From positions 1,612,001-1,676,000 of the forward strand of contig JH720293.1 in NCBI GenBank assembly GCA_000231825.2: 64,000 nucleotides of DNA, written 5' to 3'. The position numbers were made by a program, and so were the translations under genes. This document shows, in pieces, positions 53,026 to 64,000 of the stretch. Position 1 is the first letter of the stretch, and each line of letters opens with the position of its first letter. The notes under the pieces were generated by a model that did not search any database, was not told where the DNA came from, and saw nothing but the letters and a program-made list of their open reading frames with translations. Source of the DNA: Tetrahymena elliotti 4EA (lineage: Eukaryota > Ciliophora > Oligohymenophorea > Hymenostomatida > Tetrahymenidae).

Positions 53026-53942
53026 TTTATTTATTTACTTTAATAATCAATTTTTAAAAATAAAATTAATTATATCGTAATATAGATGTATTTTGAATAG
53101 ATTTTGACTCTATTTAAGATTTGGGTTTATTTTGGTTTTGTTAAAAATTTAATGATTGCTTCAGCATGTATTCTTCTTCAGAAAAGTATCATATTCTATA
53201 TATTAAATAAGACGAATATTCTAAGATTGTAGAATACAAGTATAGTATTAATAATTATTTCAAGTATATAATTATCCTTCTAAATAAAATTATTTTTAGA
53301 TAGAAACACAAAAAAAATTTTTTAAGAAATTGGAAAAAAAATAAATTAATTAATAATTAGTAAAATTGCATGCAGATTTGATTTCTGGAAATGAATGATT
53401 AATATTGCGCAAATATTTGATTTTAACTTGAAGCAAATAGATTAAAGTTATGTGGTATTTATTAAACAAAATTATTGGTTAATTCAATTAAAGATAAAAA
53501 TAAGAATAAAGGAACTTGAAAAGTAAAGTTATTCGTGAATTTTTAAAAATATGTAAGTAAGCATTCGAAATTAGTTTGGGTAGTATGATATTTTAGTAGA
53601 GAACATTATAAAAAAAGAACACTAAATGTAATAGCTTGAATTATCATTTTTTTTTAGATACTTGAGAGAGTAAGTAAAAGGAAAAGTTGCAATTTTATGA
53701 AATTTGTATACGAGTAAATTAATTTTTAATTAATATTCAGTTCAATTTTTTATAAATTTTTTTATATTGATACTTAGATATATATGATTATTTAATACTT
53801 GATTATCTTTTTGTTGAGTCAAATTTAAAACGAAATATATTTATTTCATTCATTCATTGATTCATTTATTATTTTTAAACTCATTCAATGGTGATTATTT
53901 TTCAAAAAGAACTGTATTTGTTAAGAAAAACAAATAAACACT
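53026..53942. other. Spacer between tandem esterase genes
   Basis: AT-rich, about 0.9 kb; presumed promoter of esterase B and 3' flank of esterase C. Short ATTC repeats near 53845-53865. No gene seen. Confidence 0.5.
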
Positions 53943-55243
53943 TCAGATTTCTTCAGCGTTAGCCTTTGAGCCTGAAGCAAGGTCAACAATCATTTAGTAA
54001 ACAGCCTTCATTTATTTACCTTCCTTAGTAGCATATTTAGCACTAATAGAGGGTAAACTGTCAGTGTATCCCCACCAGTCAAAACATCCGTTGGGATTTT
54101 AGGGCATTAATGTAGATTTCTTTACTTAAGGATATAAAACGATGATGTTGTTAGATTCAGCATATTAGTTCAAACCAGTTAAAGTAACGTAATCAGTGCC
54201 GATGTCTTCTAAGGTTTATTGACAGCCATGGAAACTGACATGGATTTTACATTTTTCGCCATTTTTGCAGCTATTATTTTAATTGAAGAATATTAAGTTA
54301 CTTCTAATTAAGATTTTTTAGATAAAAGAGAAGGACAAATTTATTAAAATAATTATTACCTAGTAGGAACATAGACGTAACCATTAGAGCTCATAGAAAT
54401 ACCAGTAGAAATATAAGGGTCTTAAGAGAACTTAATGAGGTTGGCAGAAACAGCTGAGACACCATTATTAATAGTTCCATAAGCAGTTTCTAAGGAGACT
54501 CTAGCAGTGTCATAATCACAGTGGTTGATATAGGGAGTTCCGAGGAATGAGCAAGCCTTTCCGTTGCTAGGAGTAACGTAAGAGTGTTCACTAGCAATAT
54601 CGTACTTAGTTGTAATGTTGGCACCTAAAGTTTCAAAGAATTTTTCAGTAGCCTTAACAACACCTGGTTTGACAACAGTGTCTTTCTATTTATAGTTATT
54701 AAATATTTAAGTTAATTAAAATTTAATCTAAAACTTTATAAAAAAAACTTCTCTTTTACAATTTTTGTAAAATCAAAGATTATTTTTATGAATTATTAAG
54801 TCTTATTCTTAACAATTATTGAAGTATAAGTTATTGCAAAAGAGCATAATTGCTTTAATCAAAAAGTTAGTTTCTATTAATTAATTTACGGATCCACTGT
54901 ATAAGAAAATATTTTTTCCTTTAAGGTTGGAGATAGGGTCGACCAAGTTGCTGCTTTATTGAGTCTTGGATTTATTGATAAGAGTATTAACGTTGATACC
55001 AGAGGGAACGTTCATGCAGTTAGTAAGAGCAGTGCTCAAATTACCTTCAGCGCAATTAGGAGGACCACCAGCAACAATTGTACTTGATTTAATAGTTGAG
55101 CTGAAAGCTACTTAGAATTAAGCAGCCATGAATGCACCAGCACTCAAACCTGAGACGGAAGTTTCAGAAATGTCAACATTGTATCCAGGTAATTTAGCTA
55201 CGCAAAAAGTAACTAAGAGTAGTATTAATACTGCTTTTCTCAT
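53943..55243 (-). CDS. Secreted PHB-depolymerase-like esterase C
   Basis: 335 aa, two introns (54271-54359, 54686-54889). Signal peptide MRKAVLILLLVTFCVA. Lipase box G32-L-S34-A-G (nucleophile Ser34), STIVAGGPPNCAEGNL, catalytic Asp in KDTVVKPG, His in ASEHSY, FHGCQQTLEDIG, and GCFDWWGY. Its intron positions differ from those of A and B, which suggests an old duplication with independent intron gain or loss rather than a recent one. B and C share N-terminal sequence (MRKxxxxL...AKLPxY) and are closer to each other than to A. G+C content is the highest of the three, suggesting strong expression. Confidence 0.92.
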
Positions 55244-58200
55244 CTTCTTTTGATTTAATATTGAAATTTGTTCTTTTTGTGTTTTTTTATGATTAATTAT
55301 TTACGAAATATCGCACTTTTAATTTCCAATTTAATCTATAGACTGCAATATTTATCTATACAATTTAATTTTGTGGTAACTAGGCGATTAGTTATTTAAT
55401 TAAATACTCGTTTTGAAGATCCTTCTCTTGTAATGAATAGACTTTTGAAATTGGGGAATGATGTATAACTAGACTATGCTTCAACCAAAATTATTTAATT
55501 AAAAGAGATCTATCAGATTAAATTGTAATTTTATTGAGTACTTCCTCTGTCAAATTAGATTTATTACACTATTTTCTGTTTAATTCTTACAAAACTCCCC
55601 AACAGCAAACTTAAAAGCAAAGTCAAAATACCAACAATTTATAAAGCTCAAATATCCTGCTCTTGATATTTTTTGAGAAACAATAATTACGTTTTTTTTT
55701 TCTTTCTTGCAGATTTAAAAATGAAAGTTTGCAATAGCTTTTTTGAAATTACTATTTTGAGCATTTTACCATCTATAAATAACAATTTTTTGACAAATTT
55801 TAAGAAAAATAAATAAAATTCAATCATTCAATTGTTTGTTAAGCCTAAAAAACCTCAAAACCTTTAATATAAGAATTTGTAAATCAATTAAAATATTTAG
55901 TTATTAACAAAAATTTATTCAATTTTTGTAATCTGATGACAGATATTATGTCCTATTTTATCACTTAAACATTCAAAATTTGAAATAAATAGTATTGATT
56001 AATGTAAATACCCTGAAAACTAAATGTAAGCTTAAATTTTAATGGGCAAAAATGCATCAGCAAGTAAGAAAACTTTTAAAATGGAGATTTTAAAAGCAAT
56101 AGAAAATATATTTTATAAATGTTAAAATAATTTGTTTTAAAATGTGAATTTTTGAAATTTCATTAAAAAAGAATTTCTTCTATACAAAAATTTCTTGAAA
56201 CAAAAGAAAAAACCAGAAATATACAGAACATTACAATAAAAAAAACTAATCCATTACACTTTTATCATTTTTAAATTTTTATAAAAAATTATTCTTTCAT
56301 TGGAGTTTTTTTATCAATTCACCAATAAAATATGTCGCTTCACTAAATAAGCTAAGTAATCTAACTTATTCAGTTTTTAAAATCGTTCTTTTTTTAAAAG
56401 ACCTAAAAAAAATTTTTTTTTTGAAAAATAAAGAAAGCAGATTAACTTTTTTAAATAAAAGGAAAATTGTAAAAAAAGATGAAAATGTTCAAGCAGAGTT
56501 ATATATAGTCAGTAGTTTACAGAATCAATTTCTTTTTCTATTTATTTTAATTAGGTATTTTATAATAATAATAATACGATATCCATTTCAGTATTTTTTA
56601 AACTAAAAAAAGAATTTCTTTTCACAAATTTGCAATAATTCCAATAAAACTAATCTCAAAATATGCAATATGTTTTGGAGTGACTAGTCAATATCTTACT
56701 TTTTTTGTTTCAAAAAAATTCCTATGTAAATTTTCCCATTCAATTTTATTTGACCCAGAAAATAAAACTCTTACTTTTCAATCAAAAATTCATGTCTTAT
56801 ATATTAAATTAAAGAAAATAATTATTATTTGTAGAGATTTTTACAAAGTATTTTGTTTTATAAAAATACATATCACATATTTTAAATTTCCTGCAAAATA
56901 TTGCAGAATATTAAATAAAAAAATAAAATATTTAAAGTCTTTGAAAGCAAAACTTATATTTTTTATTAGGTCAAATAAATTTTTTAAATGAGTATTTTTT
57001 AAATAACGTTTTAATCAATTGATTGCTTATTCTTTTTATTTATCAAAATTTTTGTCTTTGGAAGATAAAATATTTTTATCAAATTTTATGTTTTTTTAAT
57101 TGTTTTCTATTTGTTATTTATTGGAAAATTTTTGTGAATTTTTTCTATTGTTTTTTTTCAAAAAATACAAACAATATATTTGATTGATTATTTTAAAATT
57201 TTTAAATAAAATAATTCATTTTTTTTCTTTCCTAAATTATTTTAATTAAAACACTACATTTGAAAATAGAATACTTTTTACAAAAAATAATTTCAATGAC
57301 ATTGAAAATAAAATATTTTTTTCAGTAATAAGAATTTTATTGCCTTATTTCAAAGAACAAAATATTTAGTTTTATTAATTTATTAAAAATTTTTAATTAT
57401 TTTAATTCAAACCTTTAAAATAAAATATTTTTCAAAAATAATTAAGATTTAAAAAATTTTTTGTACTGAATTTAAATTTTTTATTTTCTAATTAATTTAA
57501 GATAAAAGTAATTATTGAATAAAAATTTTATGAATGTAACAAATATTTATTAAAATAATAAATTAAGTTCTAGAAATCTTAGGTTAATTTTATAAATAAA
57601 ATAAAACAAGATTTAATTTTGTATCTAATTTAGAGGCTGAAAATTAAATATGTCCCTATTGTGTAAATAATAAATTTAAGATATCATGCATATTTTATTA
57701 AAAACATTTATTTATCTTGATAAATATAATTGATGAATAAATTTTTATTTTGATATTTTTGAATAAAGATATTTTTAATGGACTTAAAATAATTAAATTA
57801 ATTGAATTAGATAAAACTAAAATAATATAATATATGGTATTGAAAATTAAAAAACCTCTTCGATTTTTATAAAAATTGAGAAAATAAAAATACAACAAAT
57901 TTCAAGGAAAAATAATGTAAACTTATAATAATTATTAAGTATTCAGATAACAAGTGATGATATAAATTAGAGGTTTATTGTGTATTTTCACAGTTTAATT
58001 TACAATAATAAATATTATTATTTAAGAATTACAATTTGAAATATTCTTATCGAAATTATAATATATACATTATGTAAGAAGATTATCAACTTTTTTGTTT
58101 TCACAAATAAAAAAAGCAAAAAACTTAAAAATTACTATAACATTAATTATTAATTTGAAATAAGTTAATATTATATCTAAGCAAAAGCTAAGTTTTTGTT

Positions 58201-58335
58201 TCAGGTAAACCTATTTATATATCTCTATATTTTATTAATTGTTTATTTCTTAGTTTGATTTTAGTTAAAACCTTTAATTACATAAAAAGTTAATCAAATA
58301 CAGTAATAAAAAGTATAGGAAACCTAAATATAAAT
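55244..58335. other. 3.1-kb gene-poor spacer between divergent genes
   Basis: The largest gap in the window, over 80 % A+T with many homopolymers. A TGA-free + frame with ATG at 55289 and TGA at 55535 (82 codons) has fairly protein-like composition but no recognisable family; others (e.g. 56404-57000) are low complexity. Presumed promoters of esterase C (-) and the XK-RNI gene (+) lie at its ends. Confidence 0.45.
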
Positions 58336-61300
58336 ATGAGAGACTTTTCAAAAGGGTTTAAAATTTTAGTCTTCTCTTTAAAAATTATATTAGGGATATT
58401 AGACAAAATTTCAAATATTGTATATTTTTCATATCAGCCATTTAAATTTTAACAAATTAAGGAAGCTATGCTCTTCTTTATTATACTTAGTCCTATTATT
58501 TAGTCAGTAGCATGGAGTATTCTTTTAGCTCAAATGAGAGTAGATATACCAAAACCACTTAAGATGAAGAGAGTCAAATAATCAACATCTGTTTTATCTT
58601 TTTTATTTAACTTAGTAATAAGCATTGTTGAGTATTATGTTAGGATTTTATTTGAAATCATAAAATATATACCTTAATCAATAATGATAACACTACTTCA
58701 AGAAATGAAAATATTTCCTTTTTGCCTTTTCGGCTATACGTATTTTAAGTATTAAGCGATTTTAACAAGGGACCTGATGAAAAACTTAGCTCCTCATTTA
58801 TTTTTATTTTAACAAATCGAAGAAGAGGAAGAGAAGGAGAAAGAAAAAGAAACTATGAAAAATAATAATTAAATTGTAGAATTAAAAAATGCACAATACT
58901 CTCCTAAAGCAATTAACAAGAGTATGAGTAGTTTTAATATATCTCCTGAATCATCTAGTTCTCCAAGAAAGATCATTAATCTAAAACAGGCATTTTAATA
59001 GTAAAAAGATGATCAACAAGGAAGTGGTTAAATTCCAATCAACATAAATTTAGATCTTAAGAATAAATCATCTTCTAGAATTGATTCAGATTTAGATGAT
59101 TCAAAGAATCTACACAATCCTTTTCTTTCAAAATCACCTTCAAATAACAACGACTAGTTATATTTAAAATATTTCAATCAAAATATCAGCTAAAATAAAA
59201 AATAAAATCATTTAAATTCTCCTCCAAAAAAACCATAAGATAATAGCATAGATTTATAAAATACATTTGGTAATAGTGTGCTTTTGTTCCATAATTAATA
59301 AAGAAAAGAATCTATTAATTCCCCTACCAGAAAAAAACATAATCATCAGTAAGTAGCATAGAATATAGATTTTTTAGATGAAAATAATATGCATTAAGGT
59401 AGGAGAAGGGCTACAAGTATTAGAAAAAAAGGATTTGATAAATCGATCTAAAACATAACTTAACTCTTAAAATACAATAATTAATAATAACAACACTTAA
59501 TTCATCATCAATAGTAAGTTCAACAGTAAGAAGTAACAAGAAAAAGAGGCTTAAGTATTTTGAAAAAAGAAAATCATTTACAAATTAATCATGCTGCTCC
59601 TCTATAACATATGTAATCAATTATACCAGAAAACGAAATTGAAAACGATTAAGAAAATAATGATAAGGTCTTCAATGAAACTGATTTACTTCTTGATGCA
59701 AATATTCAACCTACTTTTGATACTTTAATTTAAGACCATAATTTAGAATCATTTTTACTTATTACTGATGTCATTGAAGCTATGTTCGAAGTAACTTTTT
59801 TCTTAAATTTTTGTTTTGAAAAATCAATTTTTTTTTAAATTATTAAAAATCTATTCTTAAGAATTTGATGATTTCAAGAAAAATATTTGAAAATATTCTT
59901 GATTTTTGAATTTTAAATATAAATGTTTGTTTTAGATCTTAAGATTAATTACCTGATATCAGCAACTCAATAAATTATTGATTAATATTTTTAAAATACT
60001 TCTCATTTGAATTATTCTCTCAGTAAAAAAAATAATTGATTTTTAAATTAAAAAAATAGGCTCTTCCAATGACAATTATTTAATTTATAAATAATGGTAT
60101 AAATGATTCTTGGAAAAGTAATGGAACATACAACCTTTTTATATATTTCTCATTTTTTACTTCTTTAATAACTATTATACTTCATGGTATTTCATTGATT
60201 AACATATTGTATGATGAAAATATCAAAATTTTCTACTTTACATTATAATTTTTATAAAAATTCCAAATAAATGAAAATGATGAAAAATAATCAACTTAAG
60301 AACTTGAATCTTCTGATAAGATTTAATAAAATAGAGACGATTTAAACAATCTTGGAGAAGAGAAGGAAAAAGACATTTACTAAAATTAAGAAAATAAGAC
60401 TGATAATAAAAAAAAAGTGAAAAAATAGAAATCAAAAAAGAGTAATTTTATTTTAATTATTTGACTGGGCTATTTTAATTAAACAATTTATTGTAGAGGC
60501 ATAGGGTTTTGGACGTATATTTCCTATGAGATCAGAAGTAAAACTAGATAATTTAATGTAGCTAAATAAACTATCAATTCTTCGTTAATAAGCTAGTGAG
60601 GAAATAAAATCTTTACAATTATTTTATAATGGATACAGATATTAATCTCAAAAAGTTATAAGCACAATTACCAAAGCTTTGGATAAGATTACATTTTTAA
60701 ATAAATTAGTAATAGAATTTGATGATAATTACTACTAAAAAGAAATATCCCCTTTAATAAATAAAATTCTTTCAGAGTAAGAAAATCTCTAGAATCTTTA
60801 GATTTCTTATTATGGCAATTACATGGCTTAAAGTGAAGCATTTAACATTTATAGGATGATTAACTCTTGGCATTTAAAAATTGGAGATACTGCAGAAGAT
60901 ATTTTATTTTAGAATAATTCGATCTTTATTTGGAAATGCTATAAGTTAAAGCAAGCATATTCTGATGATCTTTAAGATGTCTTTTAAGACAGATTTGAGG
61001 CTTTATTAGAGACTTCACCTTAAGAAAAATACATTGTTGAAATTGTTTTACCCGAAAAAGAATTTAGTGAATAAGAATGTGAAGATTTTCTCTAATCTAT
61101 GTCTTAATGGTACCATTTTATATATTTTATTTTTGAAGAAATTTAATTCAAATAATTAAATATATTTTTTTATTAAATTAGGGAGAATTTACAACACTTT
61201 TAATTGATATATAGGTCTATGCCAAAAAAATATGAAAATTAAATTAATTATTATGCTAACACTTCATAAAATTTGCAATCTTGCTTATTGGTCAGTGGAA

Positions 61301-62810
61301 GGAGTGGGCTAATTTTCAATAAAGGATACTATTTTTAAATTAATAAAAATTCAGTAAATTTAATTTTTTTTATTAATTTATTTTGTTTAATTATTTTTTT
61401 TTATTTGCTTTGATGAAATATTTTTTTAATTAATAGAATCAACTAGAGATTGAAAATCACTCTTTTATTATTAATTATGATGCTTTAAAATTTATTTTTG
61501 ATAAAAATATCAATTTGATTTAAAAGCTTCAACTGGAAGAGATAAGCTTAAATTTTGAAAAGAAAAATGAAAATTTATTTAAAGAATATCACTTAAAAAG
61601 TTTGATGAAGTTTTTGCAAGAATTTAAGGGATTGGTTTCTATGAATTTAAATTTAAAAGATAATAACATAGCTCCTACTACGGTAGAAACAATAGGATAA
61701 TGTATAAATAGTTTAAGCTCTATGACTGATATTGATTTGAATTTAAGTGATAACAGATTTGGAGCTGTAGGTGTTTAAAGTATTTTTAAATTTTTTGATA
61801 AAAATAGCAGAAGATTTAGAAAAGTATCAATAAATCTATCAAGAAATTTGATATAAAACGAAGGAGTTGCTCATTTGATACAATTTTTAAATAACTAAAA
61901 ATAAAAAATCACAATATTAGAAATATAGAAACTTAATAATAATGGATTAAGCTAACAATTTATGGAATAGAAAAAAGATATTTCCTTAGAGTATTTAAGC
62001 TTGGATTTATCTAACAATAGATTTAAATCAGAATTATTTGATGAATTATTGAAGACTATAAGCTGTTTAACTCTTATAAGATTTTTAGAATTAAAGCTCA
62101 ATGGTAATATCATTGAAATTCAAAATGAATTCAATTTTAGCTAAATGAGAGAATTAAATTAGCTAAGCCTAACTTTTTGGTGTAACAATTTTTCGGATTA
62201 AAGCTTAAGCAATCTTTTTAAGTCAATTAAGCATGTTAAATAATTAGAAGAGTTAACCTTTGAAGTTGTAAGTAATAATATGAATGATAAAATATAATAA
62301 TTCTAAGGGTATTTAGATCATTTAAATACTCTCAAAAAATTAGATTTAGTTTTTAGCAAAAATGGGAAAAACCTGTCGCGCTTTAAAGATTTTGACTTAA
62401 CTTTGCTCGAGTTAAGACATTTAGAGGAACTTACAGTTGATGTTTCAAATTGTAATTTTAGCCTTTCTGGAATTACTGAGCTAATTAAAAATTTACATTT
62501 CTTATCTTCTATGTTAAAAATTGATTTAAATTTCTCTGAAAACTTAGAATTCAATGATGAATGCACTCATATTATTTCTGAGAGTATCTGTACTCTGCCG
62601 TAGCTCAAAATATTAGTCTTAAATTTATAAAAAACAAGTATTACAGACAAATCAGTTGAAGCAATTTTCAAAAAAATAGTGATAATGACATCTCTAAGAT
62701 CTGTTACAGTTGACTTTCTGGACAATAAAACAACAGAAGGGGCAATGAAGCTTATTGTTGATGGGCTCTTAAAATCAAACCATATTTAACACCCGCAATT
62801 TAGAATATGA
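58336..62810 (+). CDS. XK-like membrane protein fused to RNI-type leucine-rich repeats
   Basis: 1331 aa, four introns (59791-60059, 60442-60496, 61110-61181, 61354-61436). The N-terminal 165 residues have three to four membrane helices (ILSPIIQSVAWSILLAQMRV is the second). A Q/N/S-rich charged linker runs to about residue 460. Then comes LESFLLITDVIEAM-FEALPMTIIQF, resembling the E..PQ..lQ.y block of XK/Xkr lipid scramblases, and another two helices. From about residue 850 to the end lie RNI-type LRRs (MNLNLKDNNIAP, IDLNLSDNRFG, LSLDLSNNRF). Two genes would otherwise be called here: without the 60442-60496 intron the first ends at TGA 60462-60464 and the second starts at ATG 60526. The intron has GTAATT/TTGTAG ends and keeps the frame, and the summed exon length (3996) is a multiple of three. 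Confidence 0.75.
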
Positions 62811-63689
62811 AAAGTTTTTATTTCATAGACCTATTTGTAAGTCTATAAGCAAAGGTTAGTAAAAATATAATGCACTTTTTTAATAATAAAAAAAATCTTT
62901 CAGAATAATTGTTATTTAAGATACCTCTCTGTAAGACTGTAAATATAGTTAGAATAGATTGTGCTTTTCTAATAAAAAAGCAAAATTTTCTTTTATTCTA
63001 AATTAGAACCCACCAGAAAAAATTAATAAAATAATAAAGTTTCTCACTTAAAAAAAAATCAAATTTGAAATTAGAAATAGATTAAATTACTCACTTTTAA
63101 ATTATGAGAAAAAAACAAAGCTTATTTAAACAAATTTCTTTTACAAAAAAGATAAAAATATCTATTTAACAATTTTGTTTATATTCAATCATTTATCTGC
63201 ATTTTTTGTAGTATTCTTATTACACCTTCTAAAACTTTTATTTTACTCAAAAAAATCAGATTGATAAATTTAATTATTTGGGTTATTAATTATAATTTTC
63301 ATTATTTTGGTATTTTCTCCTTCTATTGAAATTAATTTTTTTCAACCAATTTTGATTTAGTAAATTAGGCAGTTGAGGTTTATATTCTAAATTGATTGAT
63401 TTGGTTTCAAGAAATGGATATTTATTCCTTTCAACTTTTACAAATATTTTAATGTTGCAGCAGTGATTTTTTAACTGCTATATTAAGGAAATAAATAAAT
63501 AATATTGATTTATATTACATTATTAAGATAACTATTACAACTTAAGGCAATTTTTAATTAACAAAATAATTAAAATTCATAACACTGCATATTTTATAGC
63601 ATCAATAAGGTAAAAATTAAACATAATCCTGAATAATAGTTACTTACTTATATTATTTTTAAAGAATTGATTTTGAGTAAAAATCAGAG
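62811..63689. other. Spacer between tandem paralogues
   Basis: AT-rich, about 0.9 kb; 3' flank of the XK-RNI gene and promoter of its paralogue. No gene seen. Confidence 0.5.
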
Positions 63690-64000
63690 ATGGGATTTAA
63701 ATAGACAAAAAGTTATTTAAGAATATCCCTATTCGCTGCAAAAGTAGCTATTGGAATATTTGGATTGGCAAGCGATATCATCTACTTCTATACTGAAGAA
63801 TTTAAGATCATTTATATAAAAGATATAATGGCATTTTTCATTTTACTAAGCCCTTTAATATAAGTACTTGCTTGGGGCATTTTATTATCTGAAATAAAAA
63901 TGAAGATACCTGAACCCTAAGAAGATGAAAGAGTTAAGAACTCAAAAACCCTATTTTAATATATCTTTAATTATTTGTATTGTTTTATTATTTATTATTT
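63690..64000 (+). CDS. XK-like membrane protein, paralogue of the upstream gene (5' part only)
   Basis: The first 103 codons are visible; the gene runs off the window. It aligns with the N-terminus of the gene at 58336: AFFILLSPLIQVLAWGILLS corresponds to LFFIILSPIIQSVAWSILLA, followed by KIPEPQEDERVKNS against DIPKPLKMKRVKQS. Two helices are seen, a third begins near the edge. So the XK-RNI architecture is probably a tandem family. Whether this copy also carries the leucine-rich repeats cannot be seen. Confidence 0.8.

Noticed and set aside
56680..56991. 103-codon + ORF and a neighbouring one at 56421
   Set aside because: Low-complexity Lys/Phe/Ile composition in a region above 80 % A+T; no family, and no boundary signals beyond ATG and a stop.
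60526..62810. Separate RNI-LRR gene starting at the ATG at 60526
   Set aside because: The frame extends upstream of the ATG into an exon that splices in phase with the XK-like gene; only about 60 bp would separate the two genes while every other spacer is at least 370 bp.

Overview
The window looks like a piece of a ciliate macronuclear genome, most like Tetrahymena or a close oligohymenophorean relative. It is about 75-80 % A+T. Every convincing reading frame is full of in-frame TAA and TAG (read here as Gln), and all 20 genes whose 3' end lies in the window end in TGA. Introns are mostly 50-130 nt, GT..AG and very AT-rich, which is longer than in Paramecium. Translated with the standard code, the window falls apart into short meaningless ORFs. 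All CDS coordinates below are gene spans (ATG to TGA) in the TAA/TAG=Gln code, with introns listed in the evidence. I find 21 protein genes, no tRNA, rRNA, CRISPR array, telomere or recognisable transposon.

Layout. 1.7-7.2 kb, + strand: a Pex14-like/LRR fusion protein, a folate-receptor-like type I membrane protein, and a furin-like Cys-rich multi-pass membrane protein. 7.7-11.7 kb (+): an ERK7/MAPK15-type kinase with a tail of about 800 residues rich in Gln and Asn. 12.6-17.3 kb (-): a complete membrane hybrid histidine kinase. 20.4-25.6 kb (+): two tandem amino-acid transporters of the AAAP/SLC32-36-38 type. 26.2-29.3 kb (-): a second histidine-kinase-like protein that appears to have lost its phospho-acceptor His and its G1 motif. 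29.7-30.4 kb (+): a small coiled-coil orphan. 31.4-34.9 kb (-): a large Q/N-rich protein with one C2HC zinc-finger-like motif. 36.4-46.7 kb, all +: ceramide synthase (TLC/Lag1), a CCDC77-like coiled-coil protein, a 1027-residue N/S/Q-rich orphan, a small 2-TM protein and a Ser/Thr kinase with HFD instead of HRD. 47.2-55.2 kb: three secreted PHB-depolymerase-like esterases on the - strand, with a TatD nuclease gene inserted on the + strand between the first and second. 58.3-64 kb (+): an XK-like membrane protein fused to RNI-type leucine-rich repeats, followed by the truncated start of a paralogue.

The region combines lineage-expanded tandem families (transporters, esterases, XK-RNI proteins) and signalling genes (two MAPK/CaMK-type kinases, two His-kinase-family proteins) with single-copy housekeeping genes (ceramide synthase, TatD, CCDC77-like). 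No operon-like logic is expected in a ciliate and none is seen. Genes lie head-to-tail, convergent or divergent, separated by AT-rich spacers of 0.4-3.1 kb. The observations I find most worth following are the Pex14-N+LRR fusion, the XK-like+RNI fusion family, the triple esterase cluster, and the degenerate histidine kinase.
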